From NCBI RefSeq assembly GCF_044904605.1, contig NZ_JADIKI010000023.1:248001-312000 (forward strand): a stretch of DNA of 64,000 nucleotides. The letters are read 5' to 3'. The first letter of the stretch is position 1. The number at the start of each line of letters is the position of its first letter. The position numbers and the translations under genes are program-made. The stretch comes from Dyella_B humi (GTDB taxonomy: Bacteria > Pseudomonadota > Gammaproteobacteria > Xanthomonadales > Rhodanobacteraceae). The notes below the pieces were generated by a model. The model worked only from the letters and a program-made list of their open reading frames with translations, made no database searches and was not told the DNA's origin. Shown here one piece after another: positions 50,752 to 59,758 of the stretch.

Positions 50752-51012
50752 AAGATGTCGGCACGTGACCCTAGTGACGTCGCGAATCATTCAGACCCGC
50801 ACTTGCACGGCTACGCCAGTCGCCCCTGGACTTTCTGCCATCGCTCGTCGCATGATGAGGCCGGGAGCGCGGTCTACGCTTCCGGCCCAAAAGGCGACGC
50901 TGCCCACCAATGGCGAACTGTGACAGGAAGACCGCGAAGCAAGACCTGGTGATTCCCTTCAAGGCGAATCCGGGCCGTGGGCACTTGGTAGTAGCCGCAA
51001 GAAGGAAATCAC

Positions 51013-51621
51013 ATGAACCTCGTTCCGATTACCTATTCGCGGGTCAAAGAGCTCAAATCCGACGCAAAACACCTTTCCCGCAAGGGAGCAGGTGGTTATC
51101 AGGTGTTGCTCGAACAGTCCGCACAGCGTGCAGGCTTTCACCATTGGCACCACGTGATGTTGTCGTTGAAGCAAACTGAGGAAGCACGTGCCACGCCTCA
51201 GCATGGCAAGAGTTTGTCGGCCGCAGAAGTGGCCAAACTGGTTGACGGCGGTGAGTTTCTTTTCGCCGGAGATGCAAATGCGACGGGCTTTTTCTTCCGA
51301 GAGGCAGATCCAGCCCTGCGGGCTGAAAGTCAGGCGAGCATCATTGCGTTAGCCGGCATGCTCGGTATCGAATCGATCGACGAGCTGAAGCGCATTTTCG
51401 TCAAGGCAAAGCCTTGGGCACGCGAATACTTCAAGGCGCTTGCAGAAACTAGCACAAGCAGTCGCTGGCGCTCGGAAACCGACTTCCTGTTCTTTCTGGT
51501 GCTCCTCGGCGCTCAGGCAGACTACATCGCGGTTGCTGATCTCATTGATTTGGGTTGGGGTAAATCCCTCGCACTCGAAACACTTCAAGCTGCGCGCGAT
51601 TTCCGTCGCAAGTTTCATTGA
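51013..51621 (+). CDS. Conserved accessory-element protein, unknown function
   Basis: A 202-residue protein. The N-terminal ELKSDAKHLSRKGAGGYQVL, then SAQRAGFHHWHHV, is a motif ('LKxxAKxLxK...SQxLexxAxxxGFxxW') found at the head of several plasmid/ICE proteins of unknown activity. The C-terminal two-thirds is helical (AAEVAKLVDGGEFLFAGDAN, ESIDELKRIFVKAKPWARE). A good GAAGGAAATCAC precedes the ATG. It stands alone in front of the methyltransferase locus. Confidence 0.6.
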   Translation: MNLVPITYSRVKELKSDAKHLSRKGAGGYQVLLEQSAQRAGFHHWHHVMLSLKQTEEARATPQHGKSLSAAEVAKLVDGGEFLFAGDANATGFFFREADPALRAESQASIIALAGMLGIESIDELKRIFVKAKPWAREYFKALAETSTSSRWRSETDFLFFLVLLGAQADYIAVADLIDLGWGKSLALETLQAARDFRRKFH

Positions 51622-51999
51622 AGTTCGCTGACTTCTGGGCGGCATCTGTCGCCCAGAAGCGGCTTGCCTAACAATCTCCACATGACATCGCAGCGTTGCG
51701 AAATGAGCGCCCCCACATGACGCGAGCTCACCCTCTCCTTCGCTGGCAACTGGGAACCTTGCTCATGAAGCAGCTCGATGCCTCCAGCCAAGTAACGAGC
51801 GGAAAGAAGAGCTCGCGTCCCGACATACTGACTACGTGTCCGGCGCCGATCACCAAGTGGTTGACCACCTGCACATCAATCAGGTGGAAACGGTGAGCGT
51901 CGCAGCCCGTGCGATCCGGAGGTTGGAGATTTGCGTCCCGGACCGGTCGCTGGAGCACCCTCGAATCGAATAAGATGAGTCTTCGATAAGGGGCTGTCC
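51622..51999. other. Intergenic region upstream of the methyltransferase gene
   Basis: No supported gene. The stretch must contain the promoter of the methyltransferase, but no clear -35/-10 pair stands out. Confidence 0.4.
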
Positions 52000-53631
52000 T
52001 TGAAGGACCATTCGGCACAAGCCGAAACGACGGGTAGCAACAAAAAAGCCCGCATAGAAGAAAGGGATGAGGTGAAGAAGAAATCCTTTCCAGTGATCGA
52101 CCTGTTCGCTGGGCCGGGCGGACTCGGCGAAGGGTTCTCCTCGTTGGTGGACGCAGATGATCACAGCCGATTCTCGGTTCGGGTCTCCATCGAAAAGGAC
52201 GAAATAGCCCACCGCACGCTGTCGCTGCGGGCTCTTTTCCGAGCCTTCGGGAAAGGTCAGGCGCCGGACAGCTACTACGACTATGTCCGCGGGGACCTGT
52301 CTCGGGAGGCATTCCTCTCCCATCGGTCCATAGCGGAGGCTGTGCGCCATGCCGCTTCCGAAGCCAGGCATGCTGAGCTCGGCAAGACACCCGCCAAAGA
52401 AGTGGATGGATGGATCAAGTCTGCCCTCAACGGCGCCACCGAATGGGCCCTGATCGGCGGCCCACCCTGTCAGGCTTACTCGATGGCTGGGCGCTCCAGG
52501 CGCCGCACGGTGGATCCAACAGGCTTCGAAAATGACGAAAAGCATTTCCTCTACAAGGAGTATTTGCGCGTCATCCGAAAGTTCTCCCCCACGGTGTTCG
52601 TGATGGAAAACGTCAAGGGGATCCTGACGTCCACACACCAAGGCAACTACATCTTTGAGCGAATCTTGTCGGACTTGGCCAAGCCCGGCAACGGCGCTGA
52701 ATATCACATCCGATCGTTCGCCACTGATGGAGAGTCGGGCGAACTGAACCCCGCTGATTTCCTCATCCTCTCGGAACGCTACGGTGTCCCACAGAGTCGC
52801 CACCGGGTCATCCTGTTTGGGGTTCGATCTGACATCGCGGAGCGTGTTGCGAAACGAAGGGTGCGCCGCGAACGTCACGTGCTGGAACCAGCCAAAGAAC
52901 AGGTTGGCGCTGTTCTGGCACTCTCGGGGCTTCCCGCGCTGCGCAGCAGGTTGTCCCGCGGCCAGGACAACCATCAAAGTTGGCTCGAAGCCTTATCCAC
53001 CGCAACTGACGGGCTCATTTCGTGGCGCAGTGAGGACCGCCCTGATGTCGAGGCGGCGATGACCAAAGCGCTTCGTCGTGCCCAGTCGCATGTCAGCTTT
53101 GGGGCAAGATTTATCGAAGAGACTGTATCCATGGATGCGGCGCTTCCCAAAGCGCTTCGCCGCTGGTATCACGATCCGCGCCTGGGCGGCGTGCTCCAGC
53201 ACGAAACACGGTTTCACATGCAATCGGATCTGCACCGTTATCTGTTTGCTTCGTGCTACGCCAGGAAGCTGGGAATCTCCCCCAAGCTGTTTCTTTTTCC
53301 GCCGCGTCTATTGCCCGAGCATTCAAACGTAGACGACAAAACGATCCCGTTTGCAGATCGCTTCCGCGTGCAGATCGCGGGTGCACCGTCCACCACCGTG
53401 GTCTCTCATATCGCTAAAGATGGCCACTACTACATTCATCATGATCCGTCCCAGGTGCGCAGCCTGACGGTTCGCGAGGCCGCTCGACTTCAAACCTTCC
53501 CTGACAACTATTTCTTTGAAGGCAATCGAACCGCACAATACATACAGGTCGGCAACGCAGTTCCCCCCTGGCTGGCTCGACAAATTGCCCAAGTGGTCGT
53601 CAATTTCCTTGAGGATGCGCAAATCCTCTGA
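52000..53631 (+). CDS. DNA (cytosine-5-)-methyltransferase
   Basis: A 543-residue C5-cytosine methyltransferase. Motif I VIDLFAGPGGLGEG, motif IV GGPPCQAYS (catalytic Cys), motif VI VMENVKG, motif VIII QSRHRVILFG and motif X GNAVPPWLARQIA are all present in order, with a variable target-recognition region before motif IX. Family members are commonly 330-480 residues. The extra length includes an N-terminal charged extension and a long insert after motif I. TTG at 52000 has AAGGGG upstream; a GTG at 52072 is possible. It converges with vsr, the last 32 bases of the genes overlapping. It most likely protects host DNA against the linked restriction-like operon. Confidence 0.95.
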   Translation: MKDHSAQAETTGSNKKARIEERDEVKKKSFPVIDLFAGPGGLGEGFSSLVDADDHSRFSVRVSIEKDEIAHRTLSLRALFRAFGKGQAPDSYYDYVRGDLSREAFLSHRSIAEAVRHAASEARHAELGKTPAKEVDGWIKSALNGATEWALIGGPPCQAYSMAGRSRRRTVDPTGFENDEKHFLYKEYLRVIRKFSPTVFVMENVKGILTSTHQGNYIFERILSDLAKPGNGAEYHIRSFATDGESGELNPADFLILSERYGVPQSRHRVILFGVRSDIAERVAKRRVRRERHVLEPAKEQVGAVLALSGLPALRSRLSRGQDNHQSWLEALSTATDGLISWRSEDRPDVEAAMTKALRRAQSHVSFGARFIEETVSMDAALPKALRRWYHDPRLGGVLQHETRFHMQSDLHRYLFASCYARKLGISPKLFLFPPRLLPEHSNVDDKTIPFADRFRVQIAGAPSTTVVSHIAKDGHYYIHHDPSQVRSLTVREAARLQTFPDNYFFEGNRTAQYIQVGNAVPPWLARQIAQVVVNFLEDAQIL

Positions 53632-54064
53632 TCTCACCCGTGCTGCCGTCACTGGAGATCCAGGACGACAGTAATTGCCCCAGCGAGTTGAGGATCAGCG
53701 GGTCACGCGTTGCGCACTCCCACACGACCAAGATCCGCCAACCGTCGACTTTCAACGATTCGACTGCCTTTCGATCACGATCAGCATTGCCCACAAGTTT
53801 CCGAGTCCAAAAATCGGAGCGGCTCGCGGGAATCTTGGCGAACCTGCACTGTTCGTGCTGGTGCCAAAAACAGCCATGAACGAAAACCGCAATATGTCGC
53901 CCCGGCAATACGATATCCGGAGACCCAGGCAGTCCGCGGCGGTGCAATCGATATCGAAAGCCTGCCGCGAACAATGCCTTGCGAACGAGCAGCTCCGGCT
54001 TGGTGTTTTTGCCCCGGATTCCCGCCATCATTCGACTGCGCGTATTGCGGTCGACAATATCCAT
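53600..54064 (-). CDS. vsr: Very short patch repair endonuclease
   Basis: A 154-residue Vsr endonuclease, which nicks T:G mismatches made by deamination of 5-methylcytosine. It shows MDIVDRNTRSRMMAGIRGKN at the start, the PD-(D/E)XK-like active site GSPDIVLPGRHIAVFVHG, and GCFWHQHEQCRFAKIP with the zinc ligands. A matching cytosine methyltransferase lies convergently with overlapping 3' ends. Its ATG is ten bases after the AIPR gene's stop, so it is the last gene of the minus-strand operon. Confidence 0.95.
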   Translation of the reverse strand: MDIVDRNTRSRMMAGIRGKNTKPELLVRKALFAAGFRYRLHRRGLPGSPDIVLPGRHIAVFVHGCFWHQHEQCRFAKIPASRSDFWTRKLVGNADRDRKAVESLKVDGWRILVVWECATRDPLILNSLGQLLSSWISSDGSTGEIRGFAHPQGN

Positions 54065-54073
54065 GGTCTGATC

Positions 54074-55843
54074 TTAGCTTACGACCTCCGGGATGCCGTA
54101 GGCCGAAGGTGAATACTGTGCATTCAGAACCTCGTCGCGGCATTCGGGCTTCTTGGCCCACTCAGAAATCATGCGCCCATTCGACGTGTTGTGAAGTTGA
54201 TCATTCACTTCCCGTGCCCATGTGGAAATCTGCACCAGAAGCTCAGACGATAACCCCTGGTTGTTCCAGACCCGTTCCAGGCGAAACTCGTCTGCGTAGG
54301 TTCGCGCCACCAGCGACACCACATACGAAGCAACGTTGCTCTTGAATGCAGGAAACATCGGTCGAATCAGCTTCTGCACCGCCCTGTATATGATGGCCTT
54401 CGCCACGATCGCCTTGTAGCCCGCAGCGTCTAGCGGAACGATAACTTCGCCTTCTTCCGGCGTCGGCATGGATGCCATAAAACGGTCAAAACACTTCTGA
54501 GCACCAAGGCTCACGACATCCGGCAAACCACTCCATGCCATCGAGTATTGAGCCAGATCTGTCTTCGTGATCTTCCGGGCTGGTGGAATGCTCTCCTTCA
54601 AAGCTTTCATCTTCGCGGGCGAAGTTTCGCGCGCGAGCATCGTGGCATAACTGCCTGCCGCACGCTCGTAGAACCAACGCCCTATCCCATCGGGGCAGTA
54701 GACGGACAACGAAAGACGCTCCACTTCAATATGATATGGCTTGTTGGCAGAAAGGTCCGATTGACGAACTGCATTTTGACTGTTGGCAAAGCGTGAGATA
54801 TCCGAAACGAGCGCCTCTTCCTTTGCTGCGTCGTTTCTTTTGAGAATGATGATCTTCGCCGGCACACGCACGCGGGACAGATCGGTTTCCGGGTATTTCT
54901 TCTTGGTGAAGTAAAGCGATGCGGTCGTTTGACCCCCATTGACGATCTGCATGCCCTTCAACCACGCGATGCCGGGGACACCATCCTGGCCTTGCGCCAT
55001 GATGGCCTCGTCCGCAACCAGAACGATGCCGTTGTTATACGCCATGAAGTGGTCCGGAGATTCCCGCAACGTTTTCTGGATCCCTGCGTTCACGCCCTTG
55101 GATCGCGCACTCAGAAACGATCGAACATTGGCTTCGAGAAGCCTTGCGCCGAAGCGGTCATAAAGATGGCGCAGCGCCTCGCCGGGAATGGCGGCCAGCG
55201 CGTATTCGTAATCCTCCTGCCCAGGGACAAAGACACATGGCAACGGCGAGCCTGCAATCTGATTGAAATCGACAATCAATTCGTCACGCGGCTTGCCCTC
55301 GGATATGTGCCGATAAAGCCGCTCAATATCCATAACCTCAAGGCGCACGGTCTTCCCGGAAATTTCCCGCGCCTTAAAGTTCTTGGACTTGGACTTTTTG
55401 TCTGTCAGAACAAAGATGCGGATTTGATCCAGTTCGTTGTAGCCCGCGTGTATGGTTTCCGCCAAAGAACGAGCATCGTGCGTTGGGTCCAGGCGTGCCG
55501 CCATCTTCCCTTCCACGCAAAGCTGAAGAAAACGAAGGCATTGGTCGGCTGCGGTCTTACACTCGGCGTCGGTGATGGGTGTGATCTCGTTGACGCCTTC
55601 ATAGAGGCTAACAAACAGGTCGAGTTGGTCTCCATCATCAGAGAGTGCGAAGCCACTCAAGCGCAGATTGGCGTTTCCGACCTTGCCGTCAAAATCACAC
55701 GAAGCAGGCTCTGACGTCATACCGGCCTCGGCCATGTGCTGCATGACGATTTCCGCAAAGAACTTTTCGGCGAATGGCAAACCGCCGGACATCTGTTCCC
55801 GCACCTCTGACTGGATCTGCGTCAAAAACTCCTGTAGTTCCAT
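54074..55843 (-). CDS. AIPR-family protein
   Basis: A 589-residue protein with the AIPR (abortive infection phage resistance) signature: KGMQIVNGGQTTASLYFTKK, then ISRFANSQNAVRQSDL, in the C-terminal two-thirds. AIPR proteins occur in phage-defence loci and some have been linked to abortive infection; their activity is not established. The true start is probably the ATG at 55843, two bases after the stop of the PD-(D/E)XK gene, preceded by GGGAG. The operon position (between a nuclease and Vsr) ties it to restriction. Confidence 0.9.
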   Translation of the reverse strand: MELQEFLTQIQSEVREQMSGGLPFAEKFFAEIVMQHMAEAGMTSEPASCDFDGKVGNANLRLSGFALSDDGDQLDLFVSLYEGVNEITPITDAECKTAADQCLRFLQLCVEGKMAARLDPTHDARSLAETIHAGYNELDQIRIFVLTDKKSKSKNFKAREISGKTVRLEVMDIERLYRHISEGKPRDELIVDFNQIAGSPLPCVFVPGQEDYEYALAAIPGEALRHLYDRFGARLLEANVRSFLSARSKGVNAGIQKTLRESPDHFMAYNNGIVLVADEAIMAQGQDGVPGIAWLKGMQIVNGGQTTASLYFTKKKYPETDLSRVRVPAKIIILKRNDAAKEEALVSDISRFANSQNAVRQSDLSANKPYHIEVERLSLSVYCPDGIGRWFYERAAGSYATMLARETSPAKMKALKESIPPARKITKTDLAQYSMAWSGLPDVVSLGAQKCFDRFMASMPTPEEGEVIVPLDAAGYKAIVAKAIIYRAVQKLIRPMFPAFKSNVASYVVSLVARTYADEFRLERVWNNQGLSSELLVQISTWAREVNDQLHNTSNGRMISEWAKKPECRDEVLNAQYSPSAYGIPEVVS

Positions 55844-55845
55844 AA

Positions 55846-56847
55846 TCAAATCACTCCCAACTGTTTCAACGCATGGGCAAGGTCAAGACGCGCACCGCTC
55901 ACGCAGTCCAGGTCGATGTCGTAAGCTGCCTTGAGCACGCCCTGCGGCACGCTCCCGAAGGTCAACCGTGGAAAGTTCGCACCCACGAGCGCGACCCGTA
56001 TATCAACGGCTCTAAATTGACGCGTGTAGCGATCGGCATGCATGGGCAGGTAACCCACGGCAAAAAGAAGTTCGTTGTAGCGTCGATCAGCATCCGGATC
56101 GCCACTCAGTAACTGGCGCACCATCTCCACCGTCCCAGGCAAATTCACTCCATTCTCGGCCATCTGGAATCGCACACCCACAACGAACAGCGGCTGTAGA
56201 ACCGAATCATCGAGCTGTTCCAGTGTTCCGATCCGGGCGAGAAATCCTGCGATGGACAACGTCGACTTCACTTCGAGTGCCCCGGTGCCAAGCTGAAAGT
56301 CCTGGGACGCATCCAATGGACCTTTCCAGCTGTCCAACGCGGTGGAAATGCTCACACCGGAGCTCAGCATCAACGCCAACACATTGAGCTCACCAACCAA
56401 CCCCAACTCAGCCTCCGGCGAGAGCGGCCCTCGCGGGGTTCGCATGAATGCCTGCCACGCCCGAACGCGAGCGAGAAATTGATGATGAGCAAACCGCTGC
56501 GCGTTTGCAGCGCGGTCGAGCTCCCCCACTACGTCACTTACCATGGTGAGGAATACATCGGACGCACCATCTGAGTTACGCGTCAACGCCAGCCACAGCA
56601 TGCCATCCCGGTAGGGATCCACGCGCTGCACGCGAAACCCGGTGCCGTCCGGCAATGCTTCACCGGCAGGGAGTGCTGCGCCCGGAAACCCCACCAGCAA
56701 TGCTTCTTCCCCATCGGGAAAACAACGCCCTGCAGCGACGGGACAATGACCCGCCGCCGTCACACGGATGGTTTGCCATCCCTTGGTCCCCGTTCCGCCT
56801 GCAAGCGCGTTCCAGGCAAGCGAAAACTCCTCATTCGCCCGCGCCAT
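55846..56847 (-). CDS. PD-(D/E)XK nuclease-like protein (DUF4420 type)
   Basis: A 333-residue protein with a restriction-endonuclease-like core: Glu E153 in LGLVGELNVLALM, D183 in ASQDFQLGTG, and the E-x-K pair E192/K194 in GALEVKST. The order and context 'W-x-GP...SQDF..G..ALEVK' matches the PD-(D/E)XK family formerly called DUF4420. It is likely the cutting subunit of the locus. The ATG has an AGGA-type ribosome site. The gene overlaps the end of the Z1 gene by 17 bases, and its stop is followed two bases later by the AIPR ATG. Confidence 0.88.
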   Translation of the reverse strand: MARANEEFSLAWNALAGGTGTKGWQTIRVTAAGHCPVAAGRCFPDGEEALLVGFPGAALPAGEALPDGTGFRVQRVDPYRDGMLWLALTRNSDGASDVFLTMVSDVVGELDRAANAQRFAHHQFLARVRAWQAFMRTPRGPLSPEAELGLVGELNVLALMLSSGVSISTALDSWKGPLDASQDFQLGTGALEVKSTLSIAGFLARIGTLEQLDDSVLQPLFVVGVRFQMAENGVNLPGTVEMVRQLLSGDPDADRRYNELLFAVGYLPMHADRYTRQFRAVDIRVALVGANFPRLTFGSVPQGVLKAAYDIDLDCVSGARLDLAHALKQLGVI

Positions 56848-59728
56848 ATTCCTGCTCCCAGCGTAGATGATCTACCTGATAGGTCACTTTCACTCCGTTA
56901 TCGCTACTGGGGAAACTCACACCGAATGCGATGACCGGAAGATCATCGTTTTCGAAACCATGATTGAGTGCATCGCTCGGTCGCGCCTCACACGGATCCA
57001 GCGCATACAACAGAAGCAGCCCGCGTTCGGGAGCCGCTGTGACACCGGCTGCTCCCTTGCCGCGAATGCGCCGCACCGCAGGCCCATTGGGAACTTCTGG
57101 TTGCGATGGCCGCGACGACCTCTTCCCACCAGTCGCTTCCCACGTGCGAATTGTTAAAGAAAGCGCGGCCTGCCATGCGTCATCGTCGAGGTCGATAGCC
57201 TCGTCGCGCGGAGATAGAAGGCGGCCAATCGAATACTTCTCAGGCCCAGACGTCTCGTCCTTGCGCTTGAGCATGTCGATGTAAATGTCGTTCCCAAACC
57301 TGTGCGGCCGCCCCTCTCCGCCACCGATCATCACCACTGTCCATGACGTGAGCTCATTGGATCTTGCCATCTGACGGACGAAGTCTGCGAGAAGGTTGCT
57401 CTTGACCTTGTGTGCGTCGGGATGAGTGAGATAGTTGCCAAAGAAATCTGCAATCAAGTCCGCTGACACGCCCTTCCACAGGTAACTTCCGGTCCATTTG
57501 CTCTCATTGCCAGCTCGCATCCGTGTGGGATTACGTTCGTTGGGTTGCCCCATTCCGCGAATCAGATCTTCCGTCGCAGTGAGATTCCTGGTCAGGCGCA
57601 CATCTGTCTTGAAGAGCGAAACTGTTTCCAGCAATTCACCACTGAACGACAACTGTAACTCTTTCGATGTCCGCATCTTGAGCGGCGAGGTGACCAGCAA
57701 CACCGAGTGCGACTGAACGCGCAGTCCGTAATTTTCGGGGGTGTCTCCGCGCTCTGCCATCGCATCAAATTCTTCGCGAAGCTCCTCAGACGCATCGGCA
57801 ATGTGTTTAAACCACTCGACCAGATCCTCCGACGTATAGAGCCGGCAAAGATCCAGATACCCCGGCCGGTAACCGAACCATCGCCCCATCTGCATCAACG
57901 TGTCATACATCTTCGTAGTGCGAACAAAGTAACTCGTGCATAGGCCTTCAAGTGTCAGCCCGCGAGCGAGCTTATCCCCACCAATGGCGATCACCTTCAA
58001 ACCGACTTCACTCTGGTCCGAGTAATCCAACGCATCCTTTGCAGTGCCATTGACCACACGCACTATGATGTCACGGACCACATCAGGCAGAACCTCGGCA
58101 ATCGCCGCCCACTCTGGAATCAGTAACCGCTCACCGTGTGACTCCAATGGCTTTTGAAGCACCTGACTGGTCGGAACGAAGTCCTCCTCCCACAGCTGGC
58201 GCAGACCACTCAGTAAACCTTGATGATCCACTTTATGCGTCAGCTTCTGGCGCATGCTGTTCACCACTGCTTCGACCTGCTCACGAACCTCACCCTGCAC
58301 GCTGGTGAAACGTGTCACGTGAATGAGCATGGAAGAGTGCTCCCTGCCCTGACCGCGACACTTGCGCGCGGCGCAAGCCAGAACGAAGGAATGGATGGCT
58401 TTAATGAGCGAAGGGGGAGGAACCGCCTGCCCATCAAAAAGCGGAACGTGGTCCTTTTTGTGCTTTCCAGGCATCCAGCCATCGGGATGATCGGGCGCTT
58501 CTTGCTTCACATGATCCGTAATGAAGGACGTCAACGGCAGCCCTTCAGACCGACCTTCTGGTGAACTCAACCCGAACACGCGCGCGGGGCCTACATAGTT
58601 CGACGGCGCTGCGAGGTTGATGATGAAAGACTGTGGGAAAAGGTCCAGTCCTTCCTCATTCGTCGCTCCGCGCCGATGAATGAAAATATTGGCAAAGGGA
58701 GTTGCCGTGTAGCCGACGTAGGCAGATTTCGCGAACGAATGAATGATCTTTCGAATGAGGCTGTTGATCGCCGTGGGCTGGTGCTCGTCGTCCGGCACAC
58801 CGTCGCTGTCAAAGACCTGCTCGCCGGTATCCACGGAAGCATTGTCTGCTTCATCATCGATCACCAGCAACGGAAGATTGGTGACGATCTTTCGACCTGT
58901 TGCAGCGTCGGTGCTGTCCGCTACATGGCCTCGTATCCATTTCAGCAATTGCGTCAACACCGTCTTCTGCTTCTTCACCACAAACAGCCACGGCCGCTGC
59001 TCTGGCGAGATGGCGAATTGACGTGCCACCCCCGCGTTGAAATCTCCATTGTCCGCCCGAGTGGTTGCGCAGTTCGGATGAATGCGAGGATCGCTATCGA
59101 TCAACCCGACGCCCACGGGAGTTCCACGGTCACGGTTCTCTGACGTTTCATACCCTAGGAAGCTTTCTTCCAGGCGGATCTGAGTTTGTGAGCGGAGGTT
59201 GTTATGAAGACCCGCCAGCACGATGATGACCTTGTAACCAGCGTCAGCGGCCTTGCACACAAGCCCGGAATAGTTGCCGGTCTTTCCCGATTGCACGTGC
59301 CCAACCACCAATCCGCGCCGATCCCAATTCCCTTCTCGGGTCGGGTCTTCCAGCTTGGACAGGATGCCATCGGTGGACTTATCCAATGCCTCGACCACGC
59401 TCACTGAAAGTTTACGTTCCAGCATCGTCTGATAGCGCTGCCAGTAGCGCCAATCCTTCTTCCGCTCCGACACCAGCCATGCGATGTGATCATGGGTGTC
59501 CTCCAGCGCAGAATCGCGACCAATCCAGTGACTGAAACGACGAATCAGTTCCGCGATGATGAATTCACGGTCTGCGTCTGAAAGCGACGCACTCACCACG
59601 GCAGTCGCGTGATCAACCTTTTCCGCAATGATTAGGGGAGTGATGGCCTGCTGTTTCCCCTTTTCAACTTCAAGCAGCGTCTGCGCGATGTTGAGAACGG
59701 GGGTCAGGGATGAGCTGGTATCGAGCAT
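56831..59728 (-). CDS. Z1-domain superfamily II helicase-like protein
   Basis: A 965-residue protein. Walker A is GHVQSGKTGNYSG (residues 143-155). A Walker B-like DDEAD is in LLVIDDEADNAS near 292. SAYVGYTATPFANIFIH near 345-361 is a helicase motif III-like segment. The region with DKLARGLTLEGL and QMGRWFGYRPGYLDLCRLYT is the Z1 signature. The Z1 family is described as associated with superfamily II helicases in predicted restriction systems, and its members are thought to remodel DNA for the nuclease. There are 30 bases between the ATPase stop and this start, and the ribosome site is weak. The C-terminal 150 residues are of unknown type. Confidence 0.9.
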   Translation of the reverse strand: MLDTSSSLTPVLNIAQTLLEVEKGKQQAITPLIIAEKVDHATAVVSASLSDADREFIIAELIRRFSHWIGRDSALEDTHDHIAWLVSERKKDWRYWQRYQTMLERKLSVSVVEALDKSTDGILSKLEDPTREGNWDRRGLVVGHVQSGKTGNYSGLVCKAADAGYKVIIVLAGLHNNLRSQTQIRLEESFLGYETSENRDRGTPVGVGLIDSDPRIHPNCATTRADNGDFNAGVARQFAISPEQRPWLFVVKKQKTVLTQLLKWIRGHVADSTDAATGRKIVTNLPLLVIDDEADNASVDTGEQVFDSDGVPDDEHQPTAINSLIRKIIHSFAKSAYVGYTATPFANIFIHRRGATNEEGLDLFPQSFIINLAAPSNYVGPARVFGLSSPEGRSEGLPLTSFITDHVKQEAPDHPDGWMPGKHKKDHVPLFDGQAVPPPSLIKAIHSFVLACAARKCRGQGREHSSMLIHVTRFTSVQGEVREQVEAVVNSMRQKLTHKVDHQGLLSGLRQLWEEDFVPTSQVLQKPLESHGERLLIPEWAAIAEVLPDVVRDIIVRVVNGTAKDALDYSDQSEVGLKVIAIGGDKLARGLTLEGLCTSYFVRTTKMYDTLMQMGRWFGYRPGYLDLCRLYTSEDLVEWFKHIADASEELREEFDAMAERGDTPENYGLRVQSHSVLLVTSPLKMRTSKELQLSFSGELLETVSLFKTDVRLTRNLTATEDLIRGMGQPNERNPTRMRAGNESKWTGSYLWKGVSADLIADFFGNYLTHPDAHKVKSNLLADFVRQMARSNELTSWTVVMIGGGEGRPHRFGNDIYIDMLKRKDETSGPEKYSIGRLLSPRDEAIDLDDDAWQAALSLTIRTWEATGGKRSSRPSQPEVPNGPAVRRIRGKGAAGVTAAPERGLLLLYALDPCEARPSDALNHGFENDDLPVIAFGVSFPSSDNGVKVTYQVDHLRWEQEYGAGE

Positions 59729-59758
59729 AGGAGGGCCTAAGTAGATTCTCGAATCGTG

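Noticed and set aside
51880..52977. 365-residue minus-strand frame opposite the methyltransferase
   Set aside because: It is antisense to a methyltransferase with all conserved motifs in order, so it is not a gene.
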